64,000 nucleotides of DNA from Sinomicrobium kalidii (GCF_021183825.1 NZ_CP089211.1:1116001-1180000); one strand, 5' to 3'. Shown: positions 26,653 to 38,022, numbered from the stretch's first letter. Made by a program: numbers and translations. Notes: generated by a model not told the origin, from the letters alone.

Positions 26653-26660
26653 CAAAGATA
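26653..26660 (-). promoter_or_regulatory. -7 box TATCTTTG for the MATE gene
   Basis: The minus-strand TATCTTTG matches TAnnTTTG and lies 20 bp before the ATG, predicting a leader of about 13 nt. No -33 TTTG is obvious. Confidence 0.45.
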
Positions 26661-26793
26661 GAAATTTGGACGCTGTAAAACTCCCGAATTTAACAATTAA
26701 CAATCTTTTCGGGAAGCGCAGTCCGGGGACGGGCCCATAAGGGAAATTCTTCGTCTTTTTGAATCGAAAAAGATCATTTTTTATTCCGGACTG

Positions 26794-26868
26794 TTTGAAA
26801 AAATCCTTTGATCTCCCTGCAAAATCCTTTGATTTTCATTTCAAAGCTATTTGAAAAAATCCTTTGAT
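26794..26868. repeat. Repeat of the mazG 3' end
   Basis: The 19-bp sequence TTTGAAAAAATCCTTTGAT occurs at 26850-26868, where it encodes the last MazG residues (SKDFFK), and identically at 26794-26812 downstream of the stop. A partial third copy, AAAATCCTTTGAT, is at 26821-26833. This looks like local slippage or duplication of a gene end. Confidence 0.85.
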
Positions 26869-27626
26869 TTTTCCCAATGGACATCCATTTCAGAAAGTGA
26901 CATGTCTTTTAGGCTTTTTCGGGAAGCGGTTGCCTGTTCTTCCAGGTACTGAAATCTTTTTATAAACTTTTTGTTTGTTCTTTCCAGTGCATTTTCCGGG
27001 TTGATATTGAGGAACCGGGCATAATTTATAATGCTGAAAAGCACATCGCCAAACTCGGCTTCCATCTGGTCGGTATCGCCTTTTTTAACTTCTTCCTGAA
27101 ATTCCCCGAGTTCCTCCTGCAGTTTTTCCCATACCTGCGACGGTTCTTCCCAATCAAAACCTACACCGGCCACTTTGTCCTGTATCCTGCTGGCTTTTAC
27201 CAGGGCGGGCAAACTGCGGGGCACTCCTTCCAGGACGCTTTTCTTACCTTCTTTCAGCTTCAGGTTTTCCCAGTTCTTCTTTACATCCTCTTCGTTATCC
27301 ACCTTTACATCGCTGTAAATATGCGGGTGGCGGGCTATGAGTTTTTCACAGATGGTGTTCGCCACATCACCGATATCAAAATCTTCCGTTTCACTCCCTA
27401 TTTTCGCGTAAAAAACAATGTGAAGCAATACATCGCCGAGCTCTTTTTTCACTTCTTCCGGGTCATTGTCCAGAATGGCATCTCCCAGCTCGTAAACTTC
27501 TTCTATGGTGAGGTGACGAAGGCTTTGCATGGTTTGCTTCCTGTCCCACGGGCACTGTTCCCGGAGTTCGTTCATTATGGTGAGTAGCCTGTCTATGCCC
27601 TTCAGTTGTTCTTCCCTGGAATTCAT
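26847..27626 (-). CDS. mazG: Nucleoside triphosphate pyrophosphohydrolase MazG
   Basis: All-alpha NTP-PPase of 259 aa that hydrolyses NTPs or damaged dNTPs to NMP and PPi. Both MazG domains are present: EEVYELGDAILDNDPEEVKKELGD near residues 50-72 and LGEFQEEVKKGD with EAEFGDVLF near 172-200, each with the EExx(E)...ExxD metal ligands. Its last codons are repeated twice downstream (see repeat). Confidence 0.95.
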   Translation of the reverse strand: MNSREEQLKGIDRLLTIMNELREQCPWDRKQTMQSLRHLTIEEVYELGDAILDNDPEEVKKELGDVLLHIVFYAKIGSETEDFDIGDVANTICEKLIARHPHIYSDVKVDNEEDVKKNWENLKLKEGKKSVLEGVPRSLPALVKASRIQDKVAGVGFDWEEPSQVWEKLQEELGEFQEEVKKGDTDQMEAEFGDVLFSIINYARFLNINPENALERTNKKFIKRFQYLEEQATASRKSLKDMSLSEMDVHWEKSKDFFK

Positions 27627-27718
27627 TTGCTTTTTGTTTTACGGTTTTGTTCGCAATGGTGTTTTTGCTTCTGCGATATTAGAGATATAAGCCGAATATT
27701 AAAAATATTCCAACAAAA

Positions 27719-27745
27719 AAACTCCCTTTCCGGGAGTTTTTATAC
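27719..27745 (-). terminator. Bidirectional-type terminator after the DUF5606 gene
   Basis: AAACTCCC (27719-27726) and GGGAGTTT (27732-27739) form an 8-bp stem around loop TTTCC. T-runs flank it on both strands. It lies 37 bp beyond the minus-strand stop at 27782. Confidence 0.85.
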
Positions 27746-27781
27746 TATCTGACAGAGCAAAATTATCTGTTTTTTTATGCT

Positions 27782-28234
27782 TTAGCCGATGTCCTCTCCT
27801 TTTTTCTCTTCATCTCCTTCCTTACCTTCGGTTTCGGAGGTTTCTTCTTCAAAATCGTCAAGCCCCTTGGAAATCAATAAATTGTACCACTGGATGATCT
27901 TTTTGATATCTCCCGGGTACACCCTGTCCTCATCATAGTCCGGGAGGACCTCAAAGAAATATTCTTCCAGCTTCACCTTCTCTTCCTTATGACTTACGGA
28001 AGTTTCTCCTCCGTTTTCCTTTTCCTTGATCTTCCTCAAAACTTCGCGAAGCGGAATTTCTTCTTTAAGGGTGTAGATGGCAATTTCGGAAAGGAGGCTC
28101 ACATTATTCCGCAACCCCACTGTTATACGTTTACCGTCTATGAGGGATTCCGCAACAAAACCGCTCCTGGTCTGTGCTTTTAATTCGTACAATCCGGGTT
28201 TACCGGAAATGGCCAGTATCTTGTCTAAACTCAT
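27782..28234 (-). CDS. DUF5606 domain protein
   Basis: This 150-aa cytoplasmic protein is widespread in Bacteroidota. The conserved N-terminal domain runs MSLDKILAISGKPGLYELK through LLSEIAIYTLKEEIPLREVL (residues 1-67), followed by a second helical segment (EEYFFEVLPDYDEDRVYPGDIKKIIQWYN) and a very acidic tail. Function is unknown. It lies 101 bp downstream of def, separated by T/A repeats. Confidence 0.85.
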   Translation of the reverse strand: MSLDKILAISGKPGLYELKAQTRSGFVAESLIDGKRITVGLRNNVSLLSEIAIYTLKEEIPLREVLRKIKEKENGGETSVSHKEEKVKLEEYFFEVLPDYDEDRVYPGDIKKIIQWYNLLISKGLDDFEEETSETEGKEGDEEKKGEDIG

Positions 28235-28335
28235 ATATAAAAGTTTATAGTTTATGGTTTATAGTTTCTCGTTTTTGGTCTATAGCTTCTGGTTTTGATT
28301 TTCACCATGTCCGGTTCCCGGGCGGAGCCGTGAGA
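28235..28335. repeat. Short degenerate TTTATAGTTT repeats
   Basis: Between def and the DUF5606 gene the motif GTTTATAGTTT(A/C) recurs imperfectly four times (about 28242-28296). No hairpin or promoter consensus is evident. Confidence 0.6.
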
Positions 28336-28926
28336 TCAGCGCGCTTTTTTGGCTTCGGGAAAGCGCATCTTGTAGTCTACATCGATCTTTCCCTTGGAAA
28401 TATTGGTCAGTTTGCCTTTGAGAAGCCGTTTTTTCAGTGCCGAAAGTTTATCGGTAAACAGTACACCTTCGATATGATCATATTCATGCTGAATGACTCT
28501 GGCAATCAATCCGTCGTATTCCTCGACATGTTTAACAAAATCCTTGTCGTAATACTCGATCTTTATTGTTTCTTCCCTGGAAACATCTTCCCGGATATTG
28601 GGAATGCTGAGACATCCTTCGTTAAAGGCCCATTCTTCACCGGTCTCTTCCAGTATCTTCGCATTGATAAACACTTTTTTGAAATTGCGCAGTTGTTCCT
28701 GTTCTTCCGCATCCAGCTCTTCATCTTCTGCAAAAGGGCTGGTATCAATAACAAAAAGCCGGACGGGCAGCCCTACCTGGGGTGCGGCCAATCCTACACC
28801 ATAGGCATTATACATGGTTTCGAACATATTTGCTATCAACTCCTGAAGGTCCGGGTAATTTTCATCTATTTCCCTGGTTTTCCTTCTCAAAACTGGGTCG
28901 CCATAGGCAACAATAGGTAATATCAT
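28336..28926 (-). CDS. def: Peptide deformylase
   Basis: Metalloenzyme removing the formyl group from nascent N-terminal Met; 196 aa. The three motifs are intact: GVGLAAPQVG (residues 43-52), EGCLSIP with Cys105, and QHEYDHIEG with His147, Glu148 and His151. ruvX starts 37 bp upstream on the same strand, so ruvX and def are probably cotranscribed. Confidence 0.97.
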   Translation of the reverse strand: MILPIVAYGDPVLRRKTREIDENYPDLQELIANMFETMYNAYGVGLAAPQVGLPVRLFVIDTSPFAEDEELDAEEQEQLRNFKKVFINAKILEETGEEWAFNEGCLSIPNIREDVSREETIKIEYYDKDFVKHVEEYDGLIARVIQHEYDHIEGVLFTDKLSALKKRLLKGKLTNISKGKIDVDYKMRFPEAKKAR

Positions 28927-28963
28927 CTTAATACAATTCTTTTAACAAATTACTTTGGTTCAG

Positions 28964-29371
28964 CTACCGGTACAGATATGACTGTAATATGATCGTAGCA
29001 CTGATCTCGTCTATCAGCTCCTTGTTCCTGCGCTGCTTTTTTTTCAGACCGCTGTCGATCATGGTCTGGAAAGCCATTTTGGAAGTAAACCGTTCGTCAA
29101 CACGTTCTACGGGTATATCAGGTAATTGTTTACTCACTTTTTCCAGGAACACCCGGATATATTTTTCGCTTTCCGAGGCCTCGTTGCTGTACCGTTTGGG
29201 TTCTCCTACAATGATGCGTTCTACACTTTCCTTCCGGGTATACTCCTTCAGGAAATCCATAAGTTCGGGGGTAGGCACTGTTGCAAGCCCCGACGCAATG
29301 ATCTGTAATTCATCTGTTACGGCTATCCCTGTGCGCTTTGTTCCGTAATCTATGGCCAGTATTCTACCCAT
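28964..29371 (-). CDS. ruvX: Putative pre-16S rRNA nuclease / RuvX (YqgF)
   Basis: RNase H-fold nuclease of the YqgF family, 135 aa, linked to 16S rRNA 5' maturation. The motifs AIDYGTKRTGIAV (N-terminal Asp), IIVGEPKR, VDERFTS and DEISATIIL (C-terminal Asp) are present. ATG at 29371 is chosen. An upstream in-frame ATG (29386) sits inside a sequence resembling a -7 box (29384-29391), so it is less likely. Confidence 0.92.
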   Translation of the reverse strand: MGRILAIDYGTKRTGIAVTDELQIIASGLATVPTPELMDFLKEYTRKESVERIIVGEPKRYSNEASESEKYIRVFLEKVSKQLPDIPVERVDERFTSKMAFQTMIDSGLKKKQRRNKELIDEISATIILQSYLYR

Positions 29372-29445
29372 CCGATTTTTTGGCAAATTTAAGATTTAAA
29401 TTGTTATAACTATAAAATAGCCGGGTATATTCAATTATAAGCCTT

Positions 29446-29453
29446 TATATTTG
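29446..29453 (+). promoter_or_regulatory. -7 box TATATTTG upstream of dapD
   Basis: This exact TAnnTTTG match lies 79 bp before the dapD ATG. No TTTG lies at the usual -33 distance. Confidence 0.45.
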
Positions 29454-29531
29454 CCCTGATGCCGGGGTACTTATACAACATATTCCGGTTCCGGAATACA
29501 TATAAAAACAAATAAAATCATTACATATTAT

Positions 29532-30347
29532 ATGGAAAAATTACGTGAGATCATAGAAAATGCCTGGGATAACAGGGACTTACTGAAAGAACAAAATACA
29601 CAGAACACCATACGGGAGGTCGTCGGGTTATTGGACGAAGGCAAACTGAGGGTAGCCGAACCTGCGGATAACGGCTGGCAGGTCAACGAATGGGTAAAAA
29701 AAGCAGTAGTATTATACTTTCCCATACAAAAAATGGAAACTATTGAAGCGGGACCGCTGGAATTCCACGACAAGATCCCTTTAAAAAAGGGGTATGCTGC
29801 CAAAGGTATTCGTGTAGTCCCCCATGCCATTGCCCGTCATGGCGCATACGTTTCCGGCGGAGTGATCATGATGCCCAGTTATGTAAACATCGGGGCCTAT
29901 GTCGATGAGGGAACGATGGTGGATACCTGGGCTACGGTAGGAAGCTGTGCCCAGATAGGAAAACACGTGCACCTCAGCGGTGGTGTTGGTATTGGCGGTG
30001 TACTCGAACCCTTACAGGCCGCCCCCGTTATTATAGAAGATAATGCCTTTATCGGTTCGCGATGCATTGTAGTGGAAGGCGTACGTGTGGAAAAAGAAGC
30101 GGTACTGGGTGCCAATGTAGTCCTTACGGCTTCTACAAAAATTATTGATGTGACGGGAAGCGAACCCGTGGAAAGCAAGGGACTTGTCCCCGCCAGATCG
30201 GTAGTGATACCGGGAAGTTACACCAAAAAATTTGCTGCCGGTGAATACCAGGTACCCTGTGCCCTTATTATCGGTAAACGAAAGGCTTCTACAGACCTGA
30301 AGACTTCGCTTAACGATGCACTGCGTGAATATGACGTAGCTGTTTAA
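29532..30347 (+). CDS. dapD: Tetrahydrodipicolinate N-succinyltransferase
   Basis: Succinylates tetrahydrodipicolinate in the lysine/meso-DAP branch. It has 271 aa, the family length. The left-handed beta-helix hexapeptide region spans about residues 108-200 (GVIMMPSYVNIGAYVDEG, ATVGSCAQIGKHVHLSGGVGIGGVLEP). The C-terminal SYTKKFAAGEYQVPCALIIG is also typical. It is monocistronic, with its own -7 box and terminator. Confidence 0.97.
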   Translation: MEKLREIIENAWDNRDLLKEQNTQNTIREVVGLLDEGKLRVAEPADNGWQVNEWVKKAVVLYFPIQKMETIEAGPLEFHDKIPLKKGYAAKGIRVVPHAIARHGAYVSGGVIMMPSYVNIGAYVDEGTMVDTWATVGSCAQIGKHVHLSGGVGIGGVLEPLQAAPVIIEDNAFIGSRCIVVEGVRVEKEAVLGANVVLTASTKIIDVTGSEPVESKGLVPARSVVIPGSYTKKFAAGEYQVPCALIIGKRKASTDLKTSLNDALREYDVAV

Positions 30348-30373
30348 AACACATAGCGTTATTCTATAAAAAG

Positions 30374-30409
30374 AAAACCGCCTGCATTGAACATGCAAGC
30401 GGTTTTTTT
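30374..30409 (+). terminator. Terminator after dapD
   Basis: AAAACCGC-C-TGCAT (30374-30387) pairs with ATGCA-A-GCGGTTTT (30392-30405), with one C-A internal mismatch, followed by further Ts. The stem is also T-flanked on the left, so it may serve the convergent secDF gene. Confidence 0.9.
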
Positions 30410-30432
30410 ATATATAAGAGAAGCTGTCTTTT

Positions 30433-33432
30433 TTATTTTTCTGCTTCTGTTTCTTCCTCTTTCTTCTTCAGTACATTTTCCCCTTTGTTCTTTAAAGTAT
30501 CGAACATGATAGGTGTAGCTATAAATACGGAAGAATACGTTCCGACGATCACCCCTACGATCAATGCGAACATAAATCCGCGGATGGACTCTCCACCAAA
30601 GATAAAAATGGCAAGAAGCACCACCAATGTGGTAAGTGAGGTGTTCAGCGTACGGCTCAGGGTACTGTTTATGGCCAGGTTAATATTTTGCCCGGCTTTC
30701 CAGCCCCTCTCGGAAGTGATCTCCCGGATACGGTCAAACACTACCACCGTATCGTTCAGGGAATAACCGATAACCGTAAGTATGGCGGCAATAAATGCCT
30801 GGTCGATCTCCATATTGAACGGCATGAACTTGTAAGTCAGCGAGAATACCCCGAGTACAATAAGCACGTCGTGGAAAACGGCTGCAACAGCCCCTATAGA
30901 GAACTGCCATTTGCGGAAACGCAATAAAATGTACAGGAACACTACAATAAGTGAGCCTACAATGGCCCATATGGCATTTCGTTTTATATCATCTGCAATA
31001 GTAGGACCTACTTTAACAGACTGCATAATACCGTATTGCTTGGAGTCCCCTCCGCTTACAAATTCAGATTCCGACAATCCTTCCGGAAGGTGTTTTTGCA
31101 GGGTGGTATAAAGAATATCCTGAATTTCTCTATCGATTTCAGTACCTTCTTCGTCCACCTTGTATTTGGTTGTTACTTTTACCTGATTGGCAGCCCCGAA
31201 AGTTTTTACCTCCACACTTCCCAGTCCGTCATTGAGTTCAGTAGCCAGTTCGGTAGGGTTCACAGGATGTTCAAAGCGTATCTGATAGGAGCGTCCGCCC
31301 ACAAAATCCACACCCTGATTCAGTCCTTGAGTAAACAGGGAGCCCACTGCCACAATCAGTATGACCCCGGAAATGGTATAGGACATTTTCCGTTTAGCGA
31401 GAAAATCAATATTGACATTCCGGAACAGATTTTTGGTGATCCCGGTAGCGAACTGCAGGGATTTTTTCCTTCCGATATACCAGTCAACCAGCAACCTTGT
31501 AATAAAGATAGCGGTAAACAGGGAGGTAGCAATACCTATCATCAATGTCGTTGCGAATCCCTGGATGGGGCCCGTACCGAAAATGAACAGGATAAGTGCT
31601 GTAAGTCCCGTAGTGATATTGGCATCGAGGATAGAGGACAGTGCATTGCCAAAACCGTCGGCAACGGCCTGCATTTGTCCTTTTCCTTTCGAAAGTTCTT
31701 CTTTGATCCTTTCGAAAATCAGTACATTGGCATCTACAGACATACCGATGGTCAGTACAATACCTGCTATACCGGGAAGGGTCAATACCGCTCCCAGACC
31801 TGCCAGTACGCCAAAGATGAGAACAATATTAAATATAAGGGCAACATCGGCAAACCATCCTGCACGGCCGTAGTAGAACAACATCCACAACAGCACCAGC
31901 ACCATGGCAATGATAAACGACATCATACCGCTGTTTATGGCTTCCTGTCCCAGTGAAGGCCCTACAACCTCACTTTGTATAATATCTGCCGAAGCCGGCA
32001 GTTTACCTGCACGGAGAACATTGGCAAGGTCTATCGCCTCATTAAGTGTAAATTGCCCGGTAATTTCAGAATTACCACCGGAAATAGGTCCGCTGGTTAC
32101 ACCGGGAGCAGAGTACACGATATTATCCAGTACAATAGCTATAAAATTTCCTTCGCGATAGGCTTTCCCGGTAAGTTCTTCCCATATCTTGGCACCCTTA
32201 CCGTCCATCTGCATGGAAACGGCAGGGTTTCCTCTCTGGTCATAAGTCTGTTGCGCATCTACCACAACTCCGCCACTCAGCGGGGGTTGATCTTCCCTGT
32301 TGGATTTCAGGGCATAAAGGTCAATCACCTCCTCGTTAGCGCCCGGTTTGCTCCAGGCAAACCTTGCATTCTGTAATTCGGCGGGAAGCAATTGCTTTAT
32401 TTCACGCATATTCAGGTATGCATTTACCTGAGCGGTATCCTTGGTAGCAAAACTCATCAATACCGGACCGCCCTGTGCCCCAGGGGCTACGGCCAGGTCG
32501 AACAACGGATTGGCCTGCCCTACAGACTCCAGTGAATCCTGTTCCGCATCGGCCAGAAGCGAGTCGATCTCAGAAGCGTCTTCCTGTTGCGGTTCTTCCT
32601 GTTTTGAAGAAGTTTTTACAATGGTTCTCAACCTTTCGTTCACCTGCATCAGGTACTGCATGACCTCTTCATTCTTGAAAGTCTCCCAGAACTCCAGCTG
32701 GGCGGTACTTTGCAACAGTCTTTTCACCCGGTTTATATCCTTGGCTCCGGGAAGTTCCACAAGAATACGCCCGGTAGTCCCGAGTCGTTGTATATTGGGC
32801 TGGGTAACACCAAAACGGTCTATACGCTTGCGGAGTACTTCAAAAGCAGACACGATGGACTCATCCACTTTCCTGCGGATAACGGGTTTCACCTCGTTAT
32901 CGGACATCTGGAAATTGATCTCTTCACTGAGTATTTTATTGGCAAAGATGTCCGGAGAAGCCAGTTTTGCATCTCCTTTTATCGCTTCGAATTCCTGGAA
33001 GAAAAGGTCCACATAGGGCTTATCACTGTTTTTGGACGCTTTGTCCGCATTGGCCAGAGCCTTGTTAAACACAGGATCTTTGGAATTGTTGGCCAATCCT
33101 TTTAAAATATCTTTTACCGATATCTCCAGGATAACGTTTATTCCTCCTTTAAGGTCCAGTCCTTTGTTGAGTTCTTTATCTTTTGCCTCATTATAGGTAA
33201 AACTCGCAACCCCGACATCAAAAACCGTCTCATTGCCTATAGAATCCAGGTACCTGGTTTCTTCCACCTCCCTTTTTACTACATAGCCTTCCGTGCTTTC
33301 GGGAATTTTGTTAATTGCAAATGTTTCAGCTTTATCTTCTACCTTATTCGTAATAAAAGTGAAGGATAACTGATAAATACTTACAATTCCAAATAAAATA
33401 GCAAAAAGCTTGATAAGTCCCTTGTTTTGCAT
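30433..33432 (-). CDS. secDF: Fused protein translocase subunit SecDF
   Basis: Inner-membrane proton-driven accessory of the Sec translocon, SecD and SecF fused in 999 aa as usual in Bacteroidota. The SecD half begins with TM1 and DLKGGINVILEIS. Its TM4-6 region includes IGMSVDANVLIFERIKEEL with the proton-pathway Asp. The SecF half begins near residue 665 with GVDFVGGRSYQIRF and ends in SLNDTVVVFDRIREI and ARSTLNTS-like TLSRTLNTSLTT. The C-terminus is a Lys/Glu tail. Confidence 0.97.
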   Translation of the reverse strand: MQNKGLIKLFAILFGIVSIYQLSFTFITNKVEDKAETFAINKIPESTEGYVVKREVEETRYLDSIGNETVFDVGVASFTYNEAKDKELNKGLDLKGGINVILEISVKDILKGLANNSKDPVFNKALANADKASKNSDKPYVDLFFQEFEAIKGDAKLASPDIFANKILSEEINFQMSDNEVKPVIRRKVDESIVSAFEVLRKRIDRFGVTQPNIQRLGTTGRILVELPGAKDINRVKRLLQSTAQLEFWETFKNEEVMQYLMQVNERLRTIVKTSSKQEEPQQEDASEIDSLLADAEQDSLESVGQANPLFDLAVAPGAQGGPVLMSFATKDTAQVNAYLNMREIKQLLPAELQNARFAWSKPGANEEVIDLYALKSNREDQPPLSGGVVVDAQQTYDQRGNPAVSMQMDGKGAKIWEELTGKAYREGNFIAIVLDNIVYSAPGVTSGPISGGNSEITGQFTLNEAIDLANVLRAGKLPASADIIQSEVVGPSLGQEAINSGMMSFIIAMVLVLLWMLFYYGRAGWFADVALIFNIVLIFGVLAGLGAVLTLPGIAGIVLTIGMSVDANVLIFERIKEELSKGKGQMQAVADGFGNALSSILDANITTGLTALILFIFGTGPIQGFATTLMIGIATSLFTAIFITRLLVDWYIGRKKSLQFATGITKNLFRNVNIDFLAKRKMSYTISGVILIVAVGSLFTQGLNQGVDFVGGRSYQIRFEHPVNPTELATELNDGLGSVEVKTFGAANQVKVTTKYKVDEEGTEIDREIQDILYTTLQKHLPEGLSESEFVSGGDSKQYGIMQSVKVGPTIADDIKRNAIWAIVGSLIVVFLYILLRFRKWQFSIGAVAAVFHDVLIVLGVFSLTYKFMPFNMEIDQAFIAAILTVIGYSLNDTVVVFDRIREITSERGWKAGQNINLAINSTLSRTLNTSLTTLVVLLAIFIFGGESIRGFMFALIVGVIVGTYSSVFIATPIMFDTLKNKGENVLKKKEEETEAEK

Positions 33433-33469
33433 TCTTATTCTTATTAATTAATCATTTTTTAGAAACGAG

Positions 33470-33500
33470 CAAATATATAATTTACAACAGGATTAAACAA
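33470..33500 (-). promoter_or_regulatory. secDF promoter (TTG-N20-TATATTTG)
   Basis: On the minus strand TTG (33498-33500), a 20-bp spacer and TATATTTG (33470-33477) fit the Bacteroidota promoter. The box is 37 bp from the secDF ATG. Confidence 0.65.
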
Positions 33501-33600
33501 TTTATTTCCCCGTTTTATTCCCTTAGTATTTCGGAAACAGGAACTTACATATATCTATCTGTAAATCAGAATACATAACGCCTTTATCGAAATAATTGCG

Positions 33601-33658
33601 GGACAAAAAAGAAGCTGCGTAAAACATTCCTTTTCGTCTGTCAGGGTTTTACGCAGCT
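33601..33658 (-). terminator. Terminator of mdh, 13-bp stem with 20-nt loop
   Basis: AGCTGCGTAAAAC (33613-33625) pairs perfectly with GTTTTACGCAGCT (33646-33658). Read on the minus strand the stem is followed by TCTTTTTTG. The loop is unusually long for a terminator. Confidence 0.8.
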
Positions 33659-33685
33659 CCTCGCTTAAAAGTATCGTATCACTAT

Positions 33686-34606
33686 TTACAACAGGGCATT
33701 CACTTTTTTGACACCTTCGGCGCTTTCCCGTAATTTTGTTTTTTCGGCCTCGTCAAGTTCTATTTCCACGATCTTTTCTATACCGTTTTTACCGAGAATA
33801 ACAGGAACACCGATACAGATATCGTTCAGTCCGAACTCACCGTCGAGCAGTGCCGAACAGGGGAACATTTTTTTCTGGTCGCACGCTATGGCCTGAACCA
33901 ATGCAGAAACAGCGGCGCCGGGGGCATACCATGCGCTGGTTCCCAGTAATTTGGTGAGGGTTGCACCTCCTACCTTGGTATCTTCCGCCACCTGGTTCAG
34001 TCGCTCTTTGCTCAGAAACTTGTTTACGGGAACACTGTTCCGTACCGCCAGCCTTGTCAAAGGCACCATTCCGGTATCGCTGTGCCCTCCTATCACCATA
34101 CCGTCCACATCGGAGGCCGGGCATTCCAGGGCTTCGCTTAACCTGTATTTAAAGCGGGCACTGTCAAGCGCACCTCCCATACCTATAATACGGTTTTTGG
34201 GCAGCCCGGTGGCTTTATGCGTAAGGTAGGTCATCGTATCCATCGGGTTACTTACCACGATGACGATCACATTGGGAGATTGTTCGATAAGGCTGGACAC
34301 CACGTCCTTCACAATCCCGGCATTAATACCGATAAGTTCTTCCCTTGTCATCCCCGGTTTTCGCGGGATACCACTGGTTATTACGGCAATATCACTACCG
34401 GCTGTTTTGGAATAATCGTTGGTGGACCCTGCGATTTTGGTATCAAATCCGTTTAACGATGCGGTTTGCATTAAATCCATTGCCTTTCCTTCGGCAACGC
34501 CTTCCTTGATGTCCAGCAAAACTACTTCTGAAGCAAAATTTTTAATGGCAATGTACTCTGCGCAACTGGCACCAACGGCTCCGGCGCCAACTATTGTAAC
34601 TTTCAT
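33686..34606 (-). CDS. mdh: Malate dehydrogenase
   Basis: NAD-dependent oxidation of malate to oxaloacetate in the TCA cycle. The LDH-like MDH form has 306 aa. The dinucleotide motif is GAGAVGASCAE (residues 7-17). The mobile-loop Arg pair is in GIPRKPGMTREEL, the substrate Arg region is SARFKYRLSE, and the catalytic His is in GGHSDTGMVPL. It stands alone with its own -7 box and terminator. Confidence 0.97.
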   Translation of the reverse strand: MKVTIVGAGAVGASCAEYIAIKNFASEVVLLDIKEGVAEGKAMDLMQTASLNGFDTKIAGSTNDYSKTAGSDIAVITSGIPRKPGMTREELIGINAGIVKDVVSSLIEQSPNVIVIVVSNPMDTMTYLTHKATGLPKNRIIGMGGALDSARFKYRLSEALECPASDVDGMVIGGHSDTGMVPLTRLAVRNSVPVNKFLSKERLNQVAEDTKVGGATLTKLLGTSAWYAPGAAVSALVQAIACDQKKMFPCSALLDGEFGLNDICIGVPVILGKNGIEKIVEIELDEAEKTKLRESAEGVKKVNALL

Positions 34607-34643
34607 ATGATAATTATTTATTTTGAATATTTTTTCAGTATGA

Positions 34644-34651
34644 CAAATTTA
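34644..34651 (-). promoter_or_regulatory. -7 box TAAATTTG for mdh
   Basis: This minus-strand exact TAnnTTTG match lies 37 bp before the mdh ATG. A -33 TTTG is not obvious. Confidence 0.5.
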
Positions 34652-34755
34652 GTCATTTTAGCACGAAATGAAGGCATTAAGCCGCATGCTTCTTACTGAC
34701 CGGAACATGTTTTTGTGAAGAAAGGGAAACTTCATTCCCCTATTGTTATAAAAAC

Positions 34756-34783
34756 AAAGGCATCCTTTAACCGGGATGCCTTT
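34756..34783 (-). terminator. Rho-independent terminator of gyrB
   Basis: AAAGGCATCC (34756-34765) and GGATGCCTTT (34774-34783) form a perfect 10-bp stem, followed on the minus strand by GTTTTTATAAC. It is 17 bp beyond the gyrB stop. Confidence 0.9.
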
Positions 34784-34800
34784 GATGACCTTCTGACAAT

Positions 34801-37054
<2,254 letters not shown>

Positions 37055-37300
37055 ATGTTTTTATATACGATGATGGGCTGGCTCGGGGCCGTCATATTTA
37101 TAGTTGCTTACTTTCTGTTGAGCATGAAATATATTTCTGCCGACAGGCCGCTGTACCACTCCCTGAATGCTGCGGGAGGCATTTGTCTCGTAATAAATGC
37201 CCTGCACCTCAGCGACCTCCCCAATGTGGTGGTAAATACGGTATGGACCATCATCGCCGTCCTGGCGGTATATCGCATATACCGGAACATCTCCGGATAA
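37055..37300 (+). CDS. Small membrane protein, CBU_0592-like
   Basis: This 81-aa protein has three hydrophobic helices (MGWLGAVIFIVAYFLLS, LNAAGGICLVINALHL, VVNTVWTIIAVLAVYRI). The pattern GWLGA...YFLLS...YH.LN..GGI.L..NA fits small CBU_0592-type membrane proteins of unknown function. ATG at 37055 is chosen since upstream codons of the frame encode no membrane or conserved sequence. It is convergent with a TetR gene (11-bp gap). Confidence 0.75.
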   Translation: MFLYTMMGWLGAVIFIVAYFLLSMKYISADRPLYHSLNAAGGICLVINALHLSDLPNVVVNTVWTIIAVLAVYRIYRNISG

Positions 37301-37311
37301 ACCCGAACAGT

Positions 37312-37911
37312 TCAGGTTTTTCTAAAAAGTGACAGGGCGTGCCTCACATAAATATCCACCTGCTTTTCATAGGCTTTTTCCTTTGCGGTAAACATTCCGA
37401 GGTAGTAATAAGCCCCGTCCACCAGGGCAAAGATGATCTCGGTCAGCTCTTCCAGGTTGTCATTACTGATAACACCGTTAGCCCTGGCCTCCTTTAGTTT
37501 GTCTAGCAATACCTCGTGCAGCGCCTCCAGGTATCTCCGGAAACTTTCATTAAAATTCCTTTTGCGATAGATCAGGGCATAACAACTGTAAAACACCCCG
37601 TCGTCAAAATAGCGGTTCCATTTCCTCGAAAAAAGGTTTTCCACGAGGCTCTCCAACCTCTCCCAACTGTCAATGCTGCCGTTTTCCCTTGAAGTGATAA
37701 TATTGAGGTGGCGCTCCAGGATATAGTCATTGAGTCCCATAAGAAGGTCGTCCCTAGTCTTGAAATAATGCATAACGAGCCCGTTACTGATCCCCATTTC
37801 ATCGGCAACCTTGGCTATGGAAGTATTTTCCAGTCCGATTTTCTTGGCTACCCTGTAAAAGGATTTGATAATCTCTTTCTGACGCACATCGGTCAAACGC
37901 TTTCTCCCCAT
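37312..37911 (-). CDS. TetR-family regulator divergent from phosphatase/SusCD
   Basis: TetR/BetI-like repressor of 199 aa. The HTH is near residues 28-48 (TSIAKVADEMGISNGLVMHYF). The C-terminal helices contain ALVDGAYYYLGMF. ATG at 37911 (MGRKRLTDVRQKEI) is chosen; the frame extends upstream as a hydrophobic, non-TetR stretch. TetR-like dyads lie at 38009-38022 and 38130-38147 in the divergent region, and the second is inside the promoter of the phosphodiesterase gene, the likely target. Confidence 0.85.
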   Translation of the reverse strand: MGRKRLTDVRQKEIIKSFYRVAKKIGLENTSIAKVADEMGISNGLVMHYFKTRDDLLMGLNDYILERHLNIITSRENGSIDSWERLESLVENLFSRKWNRYFDDGVFYSCYALIYRKRNFNESFRRYLEALHEVLLDKLKEARANGVISNDNLEELTEIIFALVDGAYYYLGMFTAKEKAYEKQVDIYVRHALSLFRKT

Positions 37912-38008
37912 GAAAGTAATTTTTAACAAAAATAACATTTTGCACCACATAAAACCGGTTCGCGATACACATAACAAAAACAAAACATTAGAATAATATT
38001 TTTTTAAC

Positions 38009-38022
38009 TGAACATTCGTTCA
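38009..38022 (+). promoter_or_regulatory. Dyad TGAAC-ATTC-GTTCA, candidate TetR operator 1
   Basis: This 14-bp inverted repeat has perfect 5-bp arms, 98 bp from the tetR start. A TACCTTTG box (38041-38048) follows on the plus strand, so a second upstream promoter may exist. It shares TGAACATTC with the second dyad. Confidence 0.55.

Noticed and set aside
31036..31956. 306-codon plus-strand ORF opposite secDF
   Set aside because: Antisense to conserved secDF sequence, with His/Gln-rich translation and no domain.
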